This document shows, one piece after another, positions 33,161 through 41,229 of a stretch of DNA of 64,000 nucleotides. How positions within the stretch are numbered: the first letter of the stretch is position 1; every line of letters begins with the position of its first letter. Source of the DNA: Actinomadura flavalba DSM 45200 (lineage in GTDB: Bacteria; Actinomycetota; Actinomycetes; Streptosporangiales; Streptosporangiaceae); NCBI RefSeq assembly GCF_000374305.1, contig NZ_KB894093.1:1798001-1862000 (forward strand). Direction: 5' to 3'. The position numbers and the translations under genes were made by a program. The notes beneath the pieces were generated by a model. It was not told where the DNA came from. It saw only the letters and a program-made list of their open reading frames with translations, and did not search any database.

Positions 33161-34675
33161 GTGATCGGCAGGCTACGAAACGGGGTTCTTGTGCGGGCGA
33201 CGACGTTCACCGGTGCCGTGGCCGCGCTGCTCCTCGTGCTCGCGGGCTGCCAGGGCGGCGGTGCCCCCGGTTCCGCGTCCACCCCGGAGTTCGGCGCGCA
33301 GGACGTCTCCTGGAAGAACTGCGGCGACGGCTTCCAGTGCGGCACCGTCGAAGTCCCCCTCGACTACGCGCGGCCCGGCGGCGACGCGATCGACATCGCG
33401 CTCATCCGGCTGCCCGCGTCCGACTCGTCCCGCCGCATCGGCTCGCTGTTCACCAACCCGGGCGGGCCGGGCGGATCGGGCGTCCAGTTCGTCCGGCAGG
33501 CGGCGCGCGCGTTCGGCGCCGACCTGCGGCGCCGGTTCGACATCATCGGCTTCGACCCGCGCGGCGTCGGGCAGAGCAGCCCGGTGCGGTGCCTGACCGG
33601 GCGGCAGTTCGACACGTTCTTCGGCACCGACGCCTCGCCCGACGACCAGGCCGAGATCAACGCGTTCGCCGCCCAGTCCAAGGGCTTCGCGGACGCCTGC
33701 CGCGACCGCTCGGGCAAGCTCCTCCCGCACGTCGGCACGCGCGACGCCGCGCGCGACATGGACGTGCTGCGGGCGGCCGTCGGTGACGAGAAGCTGACGT
33801 ACTTCGGCGCGTCCTACGGCACCTATCTCGGTGCGTTCTACGCGCGCGAGTTCCCCGGCAAGGTGCGGGCGCTCGTGCTCGACGGCGCCGTCGACCCGAA
33901 GGTCTCTGCGACGGACATCCTCGTCGAGCAGGCGAAGGGCTTCGAGACGGCGCTGCGGGCGTTCGTGGCCGACTGCGTCCCCCGGGCCGGGTGCCCGCTC
34001 GGCTCGTCCGCGCCGGCGGCGCTGAACCGCGTCAGCGAACTGCTGACGCAGGCCGACCGCGCGCCGCTGACGAACACGCGCGACTCCCGTCGCGTCACCG
34101 AGTCGTGGGCGGTGATGGGCATCGCGACGGCGCTGTACGCCAAGGAGTCGTGGCCGTACCTGCGTCAGGCCCTCGGCCAGGCCATCCGCGACCGCAACGG
34201 CACGCTGCTCATCACGCTCGCCGACACGATGGTGGAGCGCGACGAGAAGGGCGAGTACAGCAACCAGACCCCGGCGAACATGGCCGTGAACTGCGTCGAC
34301 AAGCCGAGCCCGCCCGACCTCGCCGCCTACACCCGCGTCGCGGAGTCCACGAAGACCGCCTCGCCCCGCTTCGGCCCGTTCGTCACGTGGGGCGGTCTGC
34401 CCTGCACCTACTGGCCGACCAAGCCCACCGAGACCCCCGGCCCCATCGCGGCCAAGGGCTCCCCGCCCATCCTCGTCATCGGCACCACCCGCGACCCGGC
34501 CACCCCCTACGCCTGGTCGAAGAGCCTCGCCGCCCAGCTCGACCAGGGCGTCCTCCTCACCCTGAACGGCGACGGCCACACCGCCTACCTCCAGGGCGAC
34601 CCCTGCATCACCACCGCCACCGACCGCTACCTGACGACGACCCGCCCCCCGGCGACCGGCACGACCTGCAACTGA
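33161..34675 (+). CDS. Alpha/beta-hydrolase lipoprotein (TAP-like peptidase)
   Basis: A 504-residue exported lipoprotein of the tripeptidyl-aminopeptidase/SlpD-SlpE type. Signal peptide with lipobox 'VLAGC' (Cys30); alpha/beta-hydrolase domain with 'TNPGGPGGSG' oxyanion loop, nucleophile Ser near 217 in 'YFGASYGTYLG', and the C-terminal TAP-like domain (PF08386) with 'VIGTTRDPATPYAWS' (Asp) and 'LNGDGHTAYL' (His). It should trim N-terminal peptides outside the cell. The start is uncertain: GTG 33161 keeps the full signal peptide; GTG 33191 and TTG 33188 are alternatives. A tRNA gene follows 67 bases later. Confidence 0.88.
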   Translation: MIGRLRNGVLVRATTFTGAVAALLLVLAGCQGGGAPGSASTPEFGAQDVSWKNCGDGFQCGTVEVPLDYARPGGDAIDIALIRLPASDSSRRIGSLFTNPGGPGGSGVQFVRQAARAFGADLRRRFDIIGFDPRGVGQSSPVRCLTGRQFDTFFGTDASPDDQAEINAFAAQSKGFADACRDRSGKLLPHVGTRDAARDMDVLRAAVGDEKLTYFGASYGTYLGAFYAREFPGKVRALVLDGAVDPKVSATDILVEQAKGFETALRAFVADCVPRAGCPLGSSAPAALNRVSELLTQADRAPLTNTRDSRRVTESWAVMGIATALYAKESWPYLRQALGQAIRDRNGTLLITLADTMVERDEKGEYSNQTPANMAVNCVDKPSPPDLAAYTRVAESTKTASPRFGPFVTWGGLPCTYWPTKPTETPGPIAAKGSPPILVIGTTRDPATPYAWSKSLAAQLDQGVLLTLNGDGHTAYLQGDPCITTATDRYLTTTRPPATGTTCN

Positions 34676-34742
34676 TGCACACGCCACCCCGAAGACCCGC
34701 TAGACTAATCCCCGCACCACGCCCCGAGGGCGTCGGCGCAAC

Positions 34743-34818
34743 GCCGCCTTAGCTCAGTCGGCAGAGCGATTCACTCGTAATGAATAGGTCATCGGTTCGA
34801 TTCCGATAGGCGGCTCCA
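34743..34818 (+). tRNA. tRNA-Thr (anticodon CGT)
   Basis: Seventy-six bases fold as a standard cloverleaf: acceptor GCCGCCT/AGGCGGC, D-arm GCTC/GAGC, anticodon stem ATTCA/TGAAT with loop CTCGTAA (anticodon CGT, reading ACG), T-arm ATCGG/CCGAT with loop TTCGATT, discriminator T, and an encoded CCA. Confidence 0.97.
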
Positions 34819-34822
34819 CCCC

Positions 34823-34857
34823 AAAGACCCCCCGCGATTTTGCGGGGGGTCTTTTTT
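34823..34857. terminator. Strong terminator after tRNA-Thr
   Basis: A perfect 13-bp stem (34823-34835 with 34842-34854), loop GATTTT, followed by a run of T. It lies five bases after the tRNA and three bases before the stop of the convergent WGR-protein gene, serving both. Confidence 0.92.
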
Positions 34858-34859
34858 GG

Positions 34860-36287
34860 TTAGTGGAGGCGGCGGATTTCTCCGTGGGCTCTGTAGAAGG
34901 TGCCGTGGGTGGCGGGGCGGATGGTGTCTACCACGTAGGTGGCGCCTGGGTGGCGTAGGTGTTTGGGGAACTGGACGTGCCAGGTGGGGTCGTAGTCGGG
35001 GTGGGTGACGCGGACTCGGAGGCGGGGGCCGTCCTGGTAGCACTCGACGAGGATGCCGTCGTCCACCCGCGTCGTGATCTCTACGTGGGTGCTCGGCTCC
35101 ACCGTGGGGAGGGACGCGGCGGCCTTCACGTCGACCGGGGCCGGGACGGAGCCCTGGACCGCCGCCTGGATCGCCTGGTCGGAGGCGTCGATGCAGGCCA
35201 GGGTGCCGGCGGTGGTGACGATGTAGAGGTCGCTGTCGAGGTACTGCATGGAGAACGCCGAGCCGCAGCCCGTCGCCAGTTTCCACAGCCGGGTGCCGTC
35301 CTGGTCGAAGCAGTAGACGGACGAGTGGTTGTCGCCGGCGAAGACGTAGCGGCCGTCGGGGGACGTGGCGCAGGAGAACACGGCCGCGTCGCAGCGGTAC
35401 ACGGCCTCGACCGTGCCGTCGGACTTGGCGAGGCGGTACACGTTGTGCTCGGCGGTGGCGGCGAAGACGGCGCCGCGCTCCTGCCAGCCGAACAGGACGC
35501 TCTCGCGCAGCGGCCGTGACCACTGCGGGCGGCCGTCGGACGCCGCGTAGCGCGCCACGCCCGTGGAGTGGCCGTGGTAGACGGCGTCGCCGTCGCAGCG
35601 GACCATCCAGCCCGCGTCGCCGTCGCCGGAGCGGGCCCACTGGAACTCGTCCTCGTGGTCGATGGCGGTGACGCGGCCCGCGCGGTCGGAGACGCCGAGG
35701 ACGGCGTCGTCGATGTCGAGCCAGTAGATGTCGACGTCGGCGGCGATCTCGTAGGCGACGCGGGGGACCTTGCCGCTCAGGTCGTACACCTTGCCGTCGT
35801 CGCAGCCGGCGTAGATCCAGAAGTCGTCCGCGACGATGCACTTCACGCCGTCGGGGAGGCGGAAGTGGCCGGTGACGGCGCCGTCGTGGGCGAGGGTGTA
35901 GACGTCGCCGCGCTGGTTGCCGACCCAGCAGCGGTCGCCGTCGACGAAGATGCCGAAGGCGGCGGCGCCGCTGGCGAACCGCCACCGGACGGGCGCCTGC
36001 TGCGCGGTGGAGCGGACGCTGGTGGTGGGTCGGCGGGTGACGGCGCGGCGCTGCCGGACGCCCCGGACGGCGGGCGCGTAGCCCTTGCGCACCTTGGCGT
36101 CGATCTTCTTGGCGGCCGCCGTCTGCGCGGCCTGCTCGGTGGGGAACTCGGACGTCTTGGCCTGCCCGGGCGTGCCGATGCGGCCGTAGGTGACGGTCAC
36201 GCGGTTTCCGGAACGGACGACCTCGTAGAACTTGTGGGCGCTCCCCGAATCCTCGGACAGTTCCAGGTAAGTGACCTGCTCGGACAT
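34860..36287 (-). CDS. WGR-domain protein with beta-propeller
   Basis: A 475-residue protein. Residues about 1-85 are a WGR domain ('VTYLELSEDSGSAHKFYEVV', 'GNRVTVTYGRIGTPGQ'), named from the Trp-Gly-Arg motif here reduced to YGR. A basic linker follows ('RRAVTRRP'). Residues 100-400 are repeated beta units ('GIFVDGDRCWVGNQRGDVYT', 'WIYAGCDDGKVYDL', 'YVFAGDNHSSVYCFDQDG'), a PQQ/WD40-type propeller. WGR domains occur in PARPs and MolR-type regulators and bind nucleic acid or protein. No signal peptide is seen, so it is cytoplasmic. ATG 36287 has AAAGGG upstream. Function unknown. Confidence 0.85.
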   Translation of the reverse strand: MSEQVTYLELSEDSGSAHKFYEVVRSGNRVTVTYGRIGTPGQAKTSEFPTEQAAQTAAAKKIDAKVRKGYAPAVRGVRQRRAVTRRPTTSVRSTAQQAPVRWRFASGAAAFGIFVDGDRCWVGNQRGDVYTLAHDGAVTGHFRLPDGVKCIVADDFWIYAGCDDGKVYDLSGKVPRVAYEIAADVDIYWLDIDDAVLGVSDRAGRVTAIDHEDEFQWARSGDGDAGWMVRCDGDAVYHGHSTGVARYAASDGRPQWSRPLRESVLFGWQERGAVFAATAEHNVYRLAKSDGTVEAVYRCDAAVFSCATSPDGRYVFAGDNHSSVYCFDQDGTRLWKLATGCGSAFSMQYLDSDLYIVTTAGTLACIDASDQAIQAAVQGSVPAPVDVKAAASLPTVEPSTHVEITTRVDDGILVECYQDGPRLRVRVTHPDYDPTWHVQFPKHLRHPGATYVVDTIRPATHGTFYRAHGEIRRLH

Positions 36288-36358
36288 CGGACGCCCTTTC
36301 GCCTCAGCATTTCCCACCGATGCCACAGAGCGTAGGACCCCCGTCCGACAGTTCCGTA

Positions 36359-36389
36359 CCGGGCCCGTCCGCGCCTGGAACGGGCCCGG
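36359..36389 (-). terminator. Terminator of the secreted-protein gene
   Basis: A perfect 10-bp stem (CCGGGCCCGT 36359-36368, ACGGGCCCGG 36380-36389) with an 11-base loop begins 5 bases after the stop at 36395 on the minus strand. Confidence 0.75.
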
Positions 36390-36394
36390 GACGA

Positions 36395-37066
36395 TCAGCT
36401 CAGGAAGAGCTTGACGTCGTAGCCGCCGGCGGACTGCCCGAAGACGTCGAATCCGGCGCTGTAGGTGGCGGTGGAGGGGCACAGGACGTTGCTGCCGGCG
36501 TTGACCTTGGCGAGCGAGACGCCCGACGCGGTGGCCTTGAGCTGGGTGGAGGCGGTGGAGTTGGTCACCGACATCGTGATGCTGTTGCCGGGGCCGGTGC
36601 CGCGGTAGTTGCAGACGATGTTGCCGAGGAAGGTGCTGCTGGTCGAGGTGACCTGCATGTTGTTGATGCGGACGGTCCCGGACGAGCCGGTCCAGTTGAT
36701 GTCGCCGCCCGTCCAGGGCAGGCCGACGGGGGACGTGCTGGAACTGCCGCCCGCGCTGTTGGTGCAGGCCGGGCCGGGGTCGTTGTAGAAGGTGTAGACC
36801 GAGACGGTCAGGTTCGCGCCGCTGGAGGCGACGGAGGCGTCGATCCTGCCGCGGTTGCAGCTCGCGGTGCCGAGCGACGTGGAGACGGAGACGGGGGTGG
36901 TGAGGTTCATGCGGATGTTGCCGCTGTAGGCCGCGCCCGCCGCGTTGCCGACGCGGATGACGGTCGGGGGAGCGGCGGCCGAGGGCGCCGCCGTGGCGAG
37001 GGACGCGGCGGCGAGGACGGCCGCAGAGGCGGCCAGGGTCGCGGCGGTGGGGCGGGGGTGTCTCAT
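36395..37066 (-). CDS. Secreted beta-rich protein of unknown function
   Basis: A 223-residue exported protein. Signal peptide residues 1-32 with 'APSAAA' cleavage region. The mature part is Ser/Thr/Gly/Asn-rich, strongly beta, with four cysteines ('TASCNRG', 'GPACTNS', 'NIVCNYR', 'NVLCPST') likely forming two disulfides. It has no catalytic motif and resembles small secreted surface proteins of actinomycetes. ATG 37066 has AAGGAG eight bases upstream; a terminator follows. Function not recognised. Confidence 0.8.
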   Translation of the reverse strand: MRHPRPTAATLAASAAVLAAASLATAAPSAAAPPTVIRVGNAAGAAYSGNIRMNLTTPVSVSTSLGTASCNRGRIDASVASSGANLTVSVYTFYNDPGPACTNSAGGSSSTSPVGLPWTGGDINWTGSSGTVRINNMQVTSTSSTFLGNIVCNYRGTGPGNSITMSVTNSTASTQLKATASGVSLAKVNAGSNVLCPSTATYSAGFDVFGQSAGGYDVKLFLS

Positions 37067-37124
37067 GCATGACTCCTTGTTCGTCCGTCGAACGCCGTCA
37101 GCGTAAAAACGGCAGGAAAAGGCG

Positions 37125-38132
37125 TCAACGGCGAGCGGCGGAGGAAAATCTTCCGGTGCTCCAGGAGTTCTTCTTTAAGTGTTCGGTCGCGCTCGACTGG
37201 CACGTCAGTGCGTTCAGCGCCTGGTAGAGGCAGAGCAGTGCCCACACTTCCTGGACGACCATCTCCGGATTCCGGGAGCGGAGCGCCACACCGCCCGCGG
37301 GCGCCGGGCGCAGCCACGCGAGCGCGGGCGCGATCGTCCAGCGGCGCGCGTAGCAGGCGGCCAGCGCGGACGCGGTGGCGCGGCCGGGGTCGAGGGTCGT
37401 GTGCAGGACGCCGTTCGCGGTCCGGACGGTCCGCAGCCCCCGGCGGGTCTCGTCGGGTCCGCCGCCGAGCAGCAGGTGCGCGCCGCGGCGGTCGGCGGCG
37501 CGGAGCAGGCCGGGGGACCGCGCGGAGAGCGGCATCGCCAGGAGGGTTCCGGGACGGACGCCGCGCAGCAGCCGGTCCGTCAGCGTCGCGTCGGGGGTGC
37601 CGCAGGCGCCGAGCGTCGCGTCCAGGAGCGCGTGGGTCGTGCTGTCGGCGAGCGCGACGACCCTAATCTGCGGGAACGGCGCGGTGGGCGCGGGGTAGCC
37701 GAGGGACGCGTTCTCCCGGCTCCCCGCCACGTCGAGGGAGACGCCGTCCAGCGAGAGGCCGCGCAGGCCGCCGAACAGCGGTCCGGGGCGGGGCGGCGGA
37801 CGGGGTGTCGTGCGCTCGAACAGCATGCGGAGCGGGTCGGGGCCGAGCCGGGCCCGGGCCCGGCTGATCGCGGACACGCTCGGCGCGGCGTCGAAGGTGC
37901 GCAGGTCGTGGGAGCTCCAGGACAGCCCGTCCAGGAGGAGGCGCATGACCTGCGCGTAGTTGCGGTCGGAGAACAGCGCGAGCGCGAGGACGTGGTAGAG
38001 GACGAGGCGCGCGGGCAGCGTCCGGCGGCGCACGCCGGCGCGTCCGCTGGCGCGCAGCACGTCGTCGAGGAGGGGGACGGGGAAGAGGGAGAGCAGGAGG
38101 GCCATCGCGACGCGGTCCGGCAGGCGCTCCAC
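37125..38132 (-). CDS. IS4-like transposase, catalytic triad apparently lost
   Basis: A 335-residue protein related to actinobacterial IS4-family transposases. The N-terminal domain is recognisable ('LPARLVLYHVLALALFSDRN', 'YAQVMRLLLDGL'), as is the core ('GLRGLSLDGVSLDVAGSREN', 'FPQIRVVALADSTTHALLDA'). Asp129 is present in 'SLDG'. The second acidic residue, normally in LLLADRGF, is replaced: the segment reads 'LLAMPLSARS' (Met200). The Y-2-R-3-E-6-K motif reads 'YARRWTIAPALAWLR', giving Ala268 and Arg275. The ORF is uninterrupted but shorter than the usual 400-450 residues. I found no terminal inverted repeats. Either a decayed or a domesticated transposase. GTG 38132 is the likely start. 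Confidence 0.75.
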   Translation of the reverse strand: MERLPDRVAMALLLSLFPVPLLDDVLRASGRAGVRRRTLPARLVLYHVLALALFSDRNYAQVMRLLLDGLSWSSHDLRTFDAAPSVSAISRARARLGPDPLRMLFERTTPRPPPRPGPLFGGLRGLSLDGVSLDVAGSRENASLGYPAPTAPFPQIRVVALADSTTHALLDATLGACGTPDATLTDRLLRGVRPGTLLAMPLSARSPGLLRAADRRGAHLLLGGGPDETRRGLRTVRTANGVLHTTLDPGRATASALAACYARRWTIAPALAWLRPAPAGGVALRSRNPEMVVQEVWALLCLYQALNALTCQSSATEHLKKNSWSTGRFSSAARR

Positions 38133-38251
38133 TCCGTCAGGTTAGCGAGCAAGCGCTTGAGTAAATAGTGCGCGGCGGCGTTCCACCGGGATGCGGCCGC
38201 CCCGAAGGCGGGTTGCGTCCGTTCCGAATGCGGGGGGCGACGGGCCCGGGA

Positions 38252-38650
38252 TCAGCTCAGCGCCGCGTCGGCGCCGAGCTGGTCGGCGACGATCGCGCGG
38301 TGGGTGGCGAGGGCGGCGGCGTGCCGGGCCTGGCCCGCTTCGGTGATCTTCACGAAGATGCCGCGGCGGTCGGCGGTGCACAGGGCGCGCTCGACGAGCC
38401 CCTGCTTCTCCAGCCGTCCGACCGTGCGCGACAGGGCGCTCTGGCTCAGGTACATGCGAGCCGAGACCTCCTGCATGCGCTGTTTGTCACACCCCAGCTC
38501 GACGAGGCGTTCCAGCGTCTCGAACTCGCTCAGCGTGAGGCCGTGGCCCTCCTGGAGGGCGCGGTCGAGGCGGCCCGCGATCGCGTTGTAGCTGGTCGCG
38601 AGTGACCGCCACCGCTCGATCACCGTGCGCTCGGCGTCCATGCCGGGCAT
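38252..38650 (-). CDS. MarR-family transcriptional regulator
   Basis: A 132-residue winged-helix repressor. 'LTLSEFETLERLVE', 'MQEVSARMYLSQSALSRTVG' (recognition helix) and 'RLEKQGLVERALCTADRRG' (wing) are the MarR pattern. It is divergent from an MFS drug transporter, and repeated GCATAA/TTATGC elements lie between them, so it very probably represses that exporter and itself and is released by a small toxic ligand. ATG 38650 or 38641 could be the start. Confidence 0.9.
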   Translation of the reverse strand: MPGMDAERTVIERWRSLATSYNAIAGRLDRALQEGHGLTLSEFETLERLVELGCDKQRMQEVSARMYLSQSALSRTVGRLEKQGLVERALCTADRRGIFVKITEAGQARHAAALATHRAIVADQLGADAALS

Positions 38651-38671
38651 CTTAGCATTCGGACGCATTAG

Positions 38672-38728
38672 ATGCACGCGCATAAAACCTCAAGGCAACT
38701 TATGCTTCGACAACTTATGCGCACGCAT
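38672..38728. promoter_or_regulatory. MarR operator region
   Basis: ATGCACGCGCATAA (38672-38685) is nearly the reverse complement of TTATGCGCACGCAT (38715-38728), and ACTTATGC occurs directly at 38698-38705 and 38713-38720. The elements fill the 93-bp space between the divergent regulator and transporter genes and overlap the likely promoters. Confidence 0.65.
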
Positions 38729-38743
38729 GTACTGTCCTCCTCC

Positions 38744-40171
38744 ATGACCATCACTGAAGCGCTGCGCGGTCCCGACGTCCGCGACCCCGACGAACAACGC
38801 TGGACGCCCCGGCTCTGGGGCGTGCTCGCGGTCCTGTGCGCCGTGCTCTTCCTGGACGGGCTCGACGTGTCGATGGTGGGCGTCGCGCTGCCGTCCATCG
38901 GCGCCGAACTGGGCCTCGGCACGACGTCCCTCCAGTGGATCGTCAACGGCTACGTGCTCGGCTACGGCGGCCTGCTGCTGCTCGGCGGGCGCACCGCCGA
39001 CCTGCTCGGCCGCCGCCGGGTGTTCCTGGCGGCGCTCGGCGTCTTCGCCGTGGCCTCGCTGATCGGCGGCCTGGTCGACAACGGCGCGCTGCTGATCGCC
39101 ACCCGTTTCATCAAGGGCGTGGCCGCCGCGTTCACCGCGCCGACCGCCCTGTCCATCCTCACCACGACGTTCCGCGAGGGCCCGGCGCGCAACCGCGCGC
39201 TGTCGGTCTTCTCGGTGTTCGGCGCGAGCGGGTACTCCTCCGGGCTGATCCTCGGGGGCCTGCTCACCAGCATGGGCTGGCGCTGGACGTTCCTCACGCC
39301 CGTCCCGCTGGCCCTCGCCGCCCTGGCCGCCGGGTACTTCCTGATCCCCAGGGACCGGCCCTCCGCCGACGGCGGGCACGACCTGCTCGGCGCGGCGACG
39401 CTGGTGGGCGGCATGCTCCTCGCGGTCTACACGGTGGTGGCCGCGCCGGAGCGGGGCTGGCTCGACCCGGTGACGCTCGCGTCGGCCGCCGTGGCCGTCG
39501 CGCTGCTGGCCGGGTTCGTCGCGACCGAGAAGCGGGTGCGGCACCCGCTGATCCGGCTCGGCATCCTGCGGGTGGGCTCGATCATCCGGGCGAACCTGAG
39601 CATCGTCGCGCTGTTCGGCTCGTTCCTGTCCTTCCAGTTCATGATGACGCTGTACCTCCAGGACGTCCTCGGCTGGTCGCCGCTGTCGATGGCGCTGGGC
39701 CTGCTGCCGGCGGGCCTGCTCGTGGCGTCGGCGTCGCCGTTCATGGGCCGCCTCATCGACCGGTACGGCACGCCGCCGCTGATCATCGGCGCGATGGCGT
39801 CGCTCAGCGCCGGATACGTCTGGTTCATCGCCACGGCGGGCAACACCCCGCACTACGCGCTGTCGATCCTGCCGACGATGCTGCTGCTCGGCGGCGGGTT
39901 CGCGTTCGGGTTCAGCTCGATCATGGCGCAGGCCACCGACGGCGTCGCCGACTCCGAGCAGGGCCTGGCGTCCGGGCTGGTGCACACCTCGGCGCAGGTC
40001 GGCGCGGCGCTGGTCCTGGCGCTGGTGACGGCGCTCATCTCGGCGGACGGCGGCGCGGGCGAGGGCTTCGCGCCGTTCCACCCGGGCGTCTACTTGGTCG
40101 CGGGCGTCGCGCTGCTGGGGCTCCTGGCCAACCTGGTCGCGCTGCTGCGCCGCGAACGCGCGCGCGTCTGA
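38744..40171 (+). CDS. MFS drug exporter (DHA2-type, 14 helices)
   Basis: A 475-residue MFS transporter. 'LDGLDVSMVGVALPSIGAEL' and 'SLQWIVNGYVLGYGGLLLLG' with 'GGRTADLLGRRRVF' form the motif D1/motif A region of DHA2 drug:H+ antiporters (EmrB/QacA relatives). Fourteen hydrophobic segments can be counted. It probably exports an antibiotic or toxic compound under control of the divergent MarR protein. ATG 38744 has no Shine-Dalgarno sequence but TACTGT lies 9-14 bases upstream, so the message may be leaderless. A 14-bp terminator follows. Confidence 0.9.
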   Translation: MTITEALRGPDVRDPDEQRWTPRLWGVLAVLCAVLFLDGLDVSMVGVALPSIGAELGLGTTSLQWIVNGYVLGYGGLLLLGGRTADLLGRRRVFLAALGVFAVASLIGGLVDNGALLIATRFIKGVAAAFTAPTALSILTTTFREGPARNRALSVFSVFGASGYSSGLILGGLLTSMGWRWTFLTPVPLALAALAAGYFLIPRDRPSADGGHDLLGAATLVGGMLLAVYTVVAAPERGWLDPVTLASAAVAVALLAGFVATEKRVRHPLIRLGILRVGSIIRANLSIVALFGSFLSFQFMMTLYLQDVLGWSPLSMALGLLPAGLLVASASPFMGRLIDRYGTPPLIIGAMASLSAGYVWFIATAGNTPHYALSILPTMLLLGGGFAFGFSSIMAQATDGVADSEQGLASGLVHTSAQVGAALVLALVTALISADGGAGEGFAPFHPGVYLVAGVALLGLLANLVALLRRERARV

Positions 40172-40199
40172 GCGATCGGCGGGAGCCCCGAACGGGGGC

Positions 40200-40231
40200 C
40201 GGGCACCCCCGACGAAAGTCGGGGGTGCCCG
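40200..40231 (+). terminator. Terminator after the MFS gene
   Basis: A perfect 13-bp stem (GGGCACCCCCGAC / GTCGGGGGTGCCC) with a GAAA tetraloop, extended by one C-G pair, lies 28 bases after the MFS stop. Confidence 0.88.
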
Positions 40232-40311
40232 CCGACGTCCGTCCACTGTGGCGGGGCCGGTGCCGTTCCTACCGTCGACGGCATGTCAACGAACCTGTGC
40301 CGGAGCGTGCC

Positions 40312-41229
40312 GTGATCACGCTGACGAACCTGACGAAACGCTACGGCGACGCCGTGGCCGTGGACGACCTGACGCTCACGATCGAGCCCGGCCGGGTGAC
40401 CGGCTTCCTCGGCCCGAACGGCGCCGGAAAGTCCACCACGATGCGGATGGTCCTCGGGCTCGACCGGCCCACCGCCGGTACCGCGCTCATCGACGGCCGC
40501 CCCTACGCCGACCACCGGTATCCGCTGCGCAAGGTGGGCGCGCTGCTGGACGCCAAGGCGCTGCATCCCGCCCGCACCGCCCGCGCCCACCTGCGCGCGA
40601 TGGCCCGCACGAACGGCATCCCGGGCGCCCGCGTGGACGAGGTCCTGGGCCTCGTCGGGCTGGCCGACGCCGCCCGCCGCCGCGCCGGGACGTTCTCGCT
40701 CGGCATGGGCCAGCGGCTCGGCATCGCGGGCGCGCTGCTGGGCGATCCCGAGGTGCTGATGTTCGACGAGCCCGTCAACGGCCTCGATCCGGACGGCGTC
40801 CGGTGGGTCCGCGAGCTGGTGCGGGGTCTGGCGGCCGAGGGCCGCACGGTGCTGGTGTCGAGCCACCTGATGAGCGAGATGCAACTCACCGCCGACCGGC
40901 TGGCGGTGATCGGCCGGGGCCGGTTGATCACCGACGCGCCGGTCGGGGACGTCATCGCGGCGAGCGAGCGCCGCGCCGTCCGGGTGCGCGGCCCGCACGT
41001 GGACGGACTGCGCGCGCTGGCGGCGGCGCTGTCCGCGCGCGGCGCGAGCGTGGAGGACGTGCCGGGCGGCCTGCTCGTGCGCGGCGCCGGGATCGAGGAG
41101 GTCGGCGAGACCGCGCACCGACTCGGCGTCCTGCTGCACGAGCTGAGCCCGCAGGAGGCCACCCTGGAGGAGGCGTACATGGAGCTGACGGCCGACAGCG
41201 TCGAGTACGCGGCGGAGGCGGACCGGTGA
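40312..41229 (+). CDS. ABC transporter ATPase (drug/bacitracin-type exporter)
   Basis: A 305-residue ATPase. Walker A 'GPNGAGKST' is at residues 34-42, signature 'FSLGMGQRLGIAGALL', Walker B 'VLMFDEPVNGLDPDG', switch 'VLVSSHLMSEM'; the C-terminal 80 residues form the DUF4162-like tail. It resembles BcrA/CcmA-type exporters with separate permeases. The GTG at 40312 has GGAG six bases upstream. It overlaps the following permease gene by four bases (GTGA), forming a two-gene exporter operon. Substrate unknown. Confidence 0.9.
   Translation: MITLTNLTKRYGDAVAVDDLTLTIEPGRVTGFLGPNGAGKSTTMRMVLGLDRPTAGTALIDGRPYADHRYPLRKVGALLDAKALHPARTARAHLRAMARTNGIPGARVDEVLGLVGLADAARRRAGTFSLGMGQRLGIAGALLGDPEVLMFDEPVNGLDPDGVRWVRELVRGLAAEGRTVLVSSHLMSEMQLTADRLAVIGRGRLITDAPVGDVIAASERRAVRVRGPHVDGLRALAAALSARGASVEDVPGGLLVRGAGIEEVGETAHRLGVLLHELSPQEATLEEAYMELTADSVEYAAEADR

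Noticed and set aside
34743..38132. Integrated element using tRNA-Thr as attachment site
   Set aside because: No integrase gene or second copy of the tRNA 3' end was found near; the transposase-like gene has no inverted repeats.
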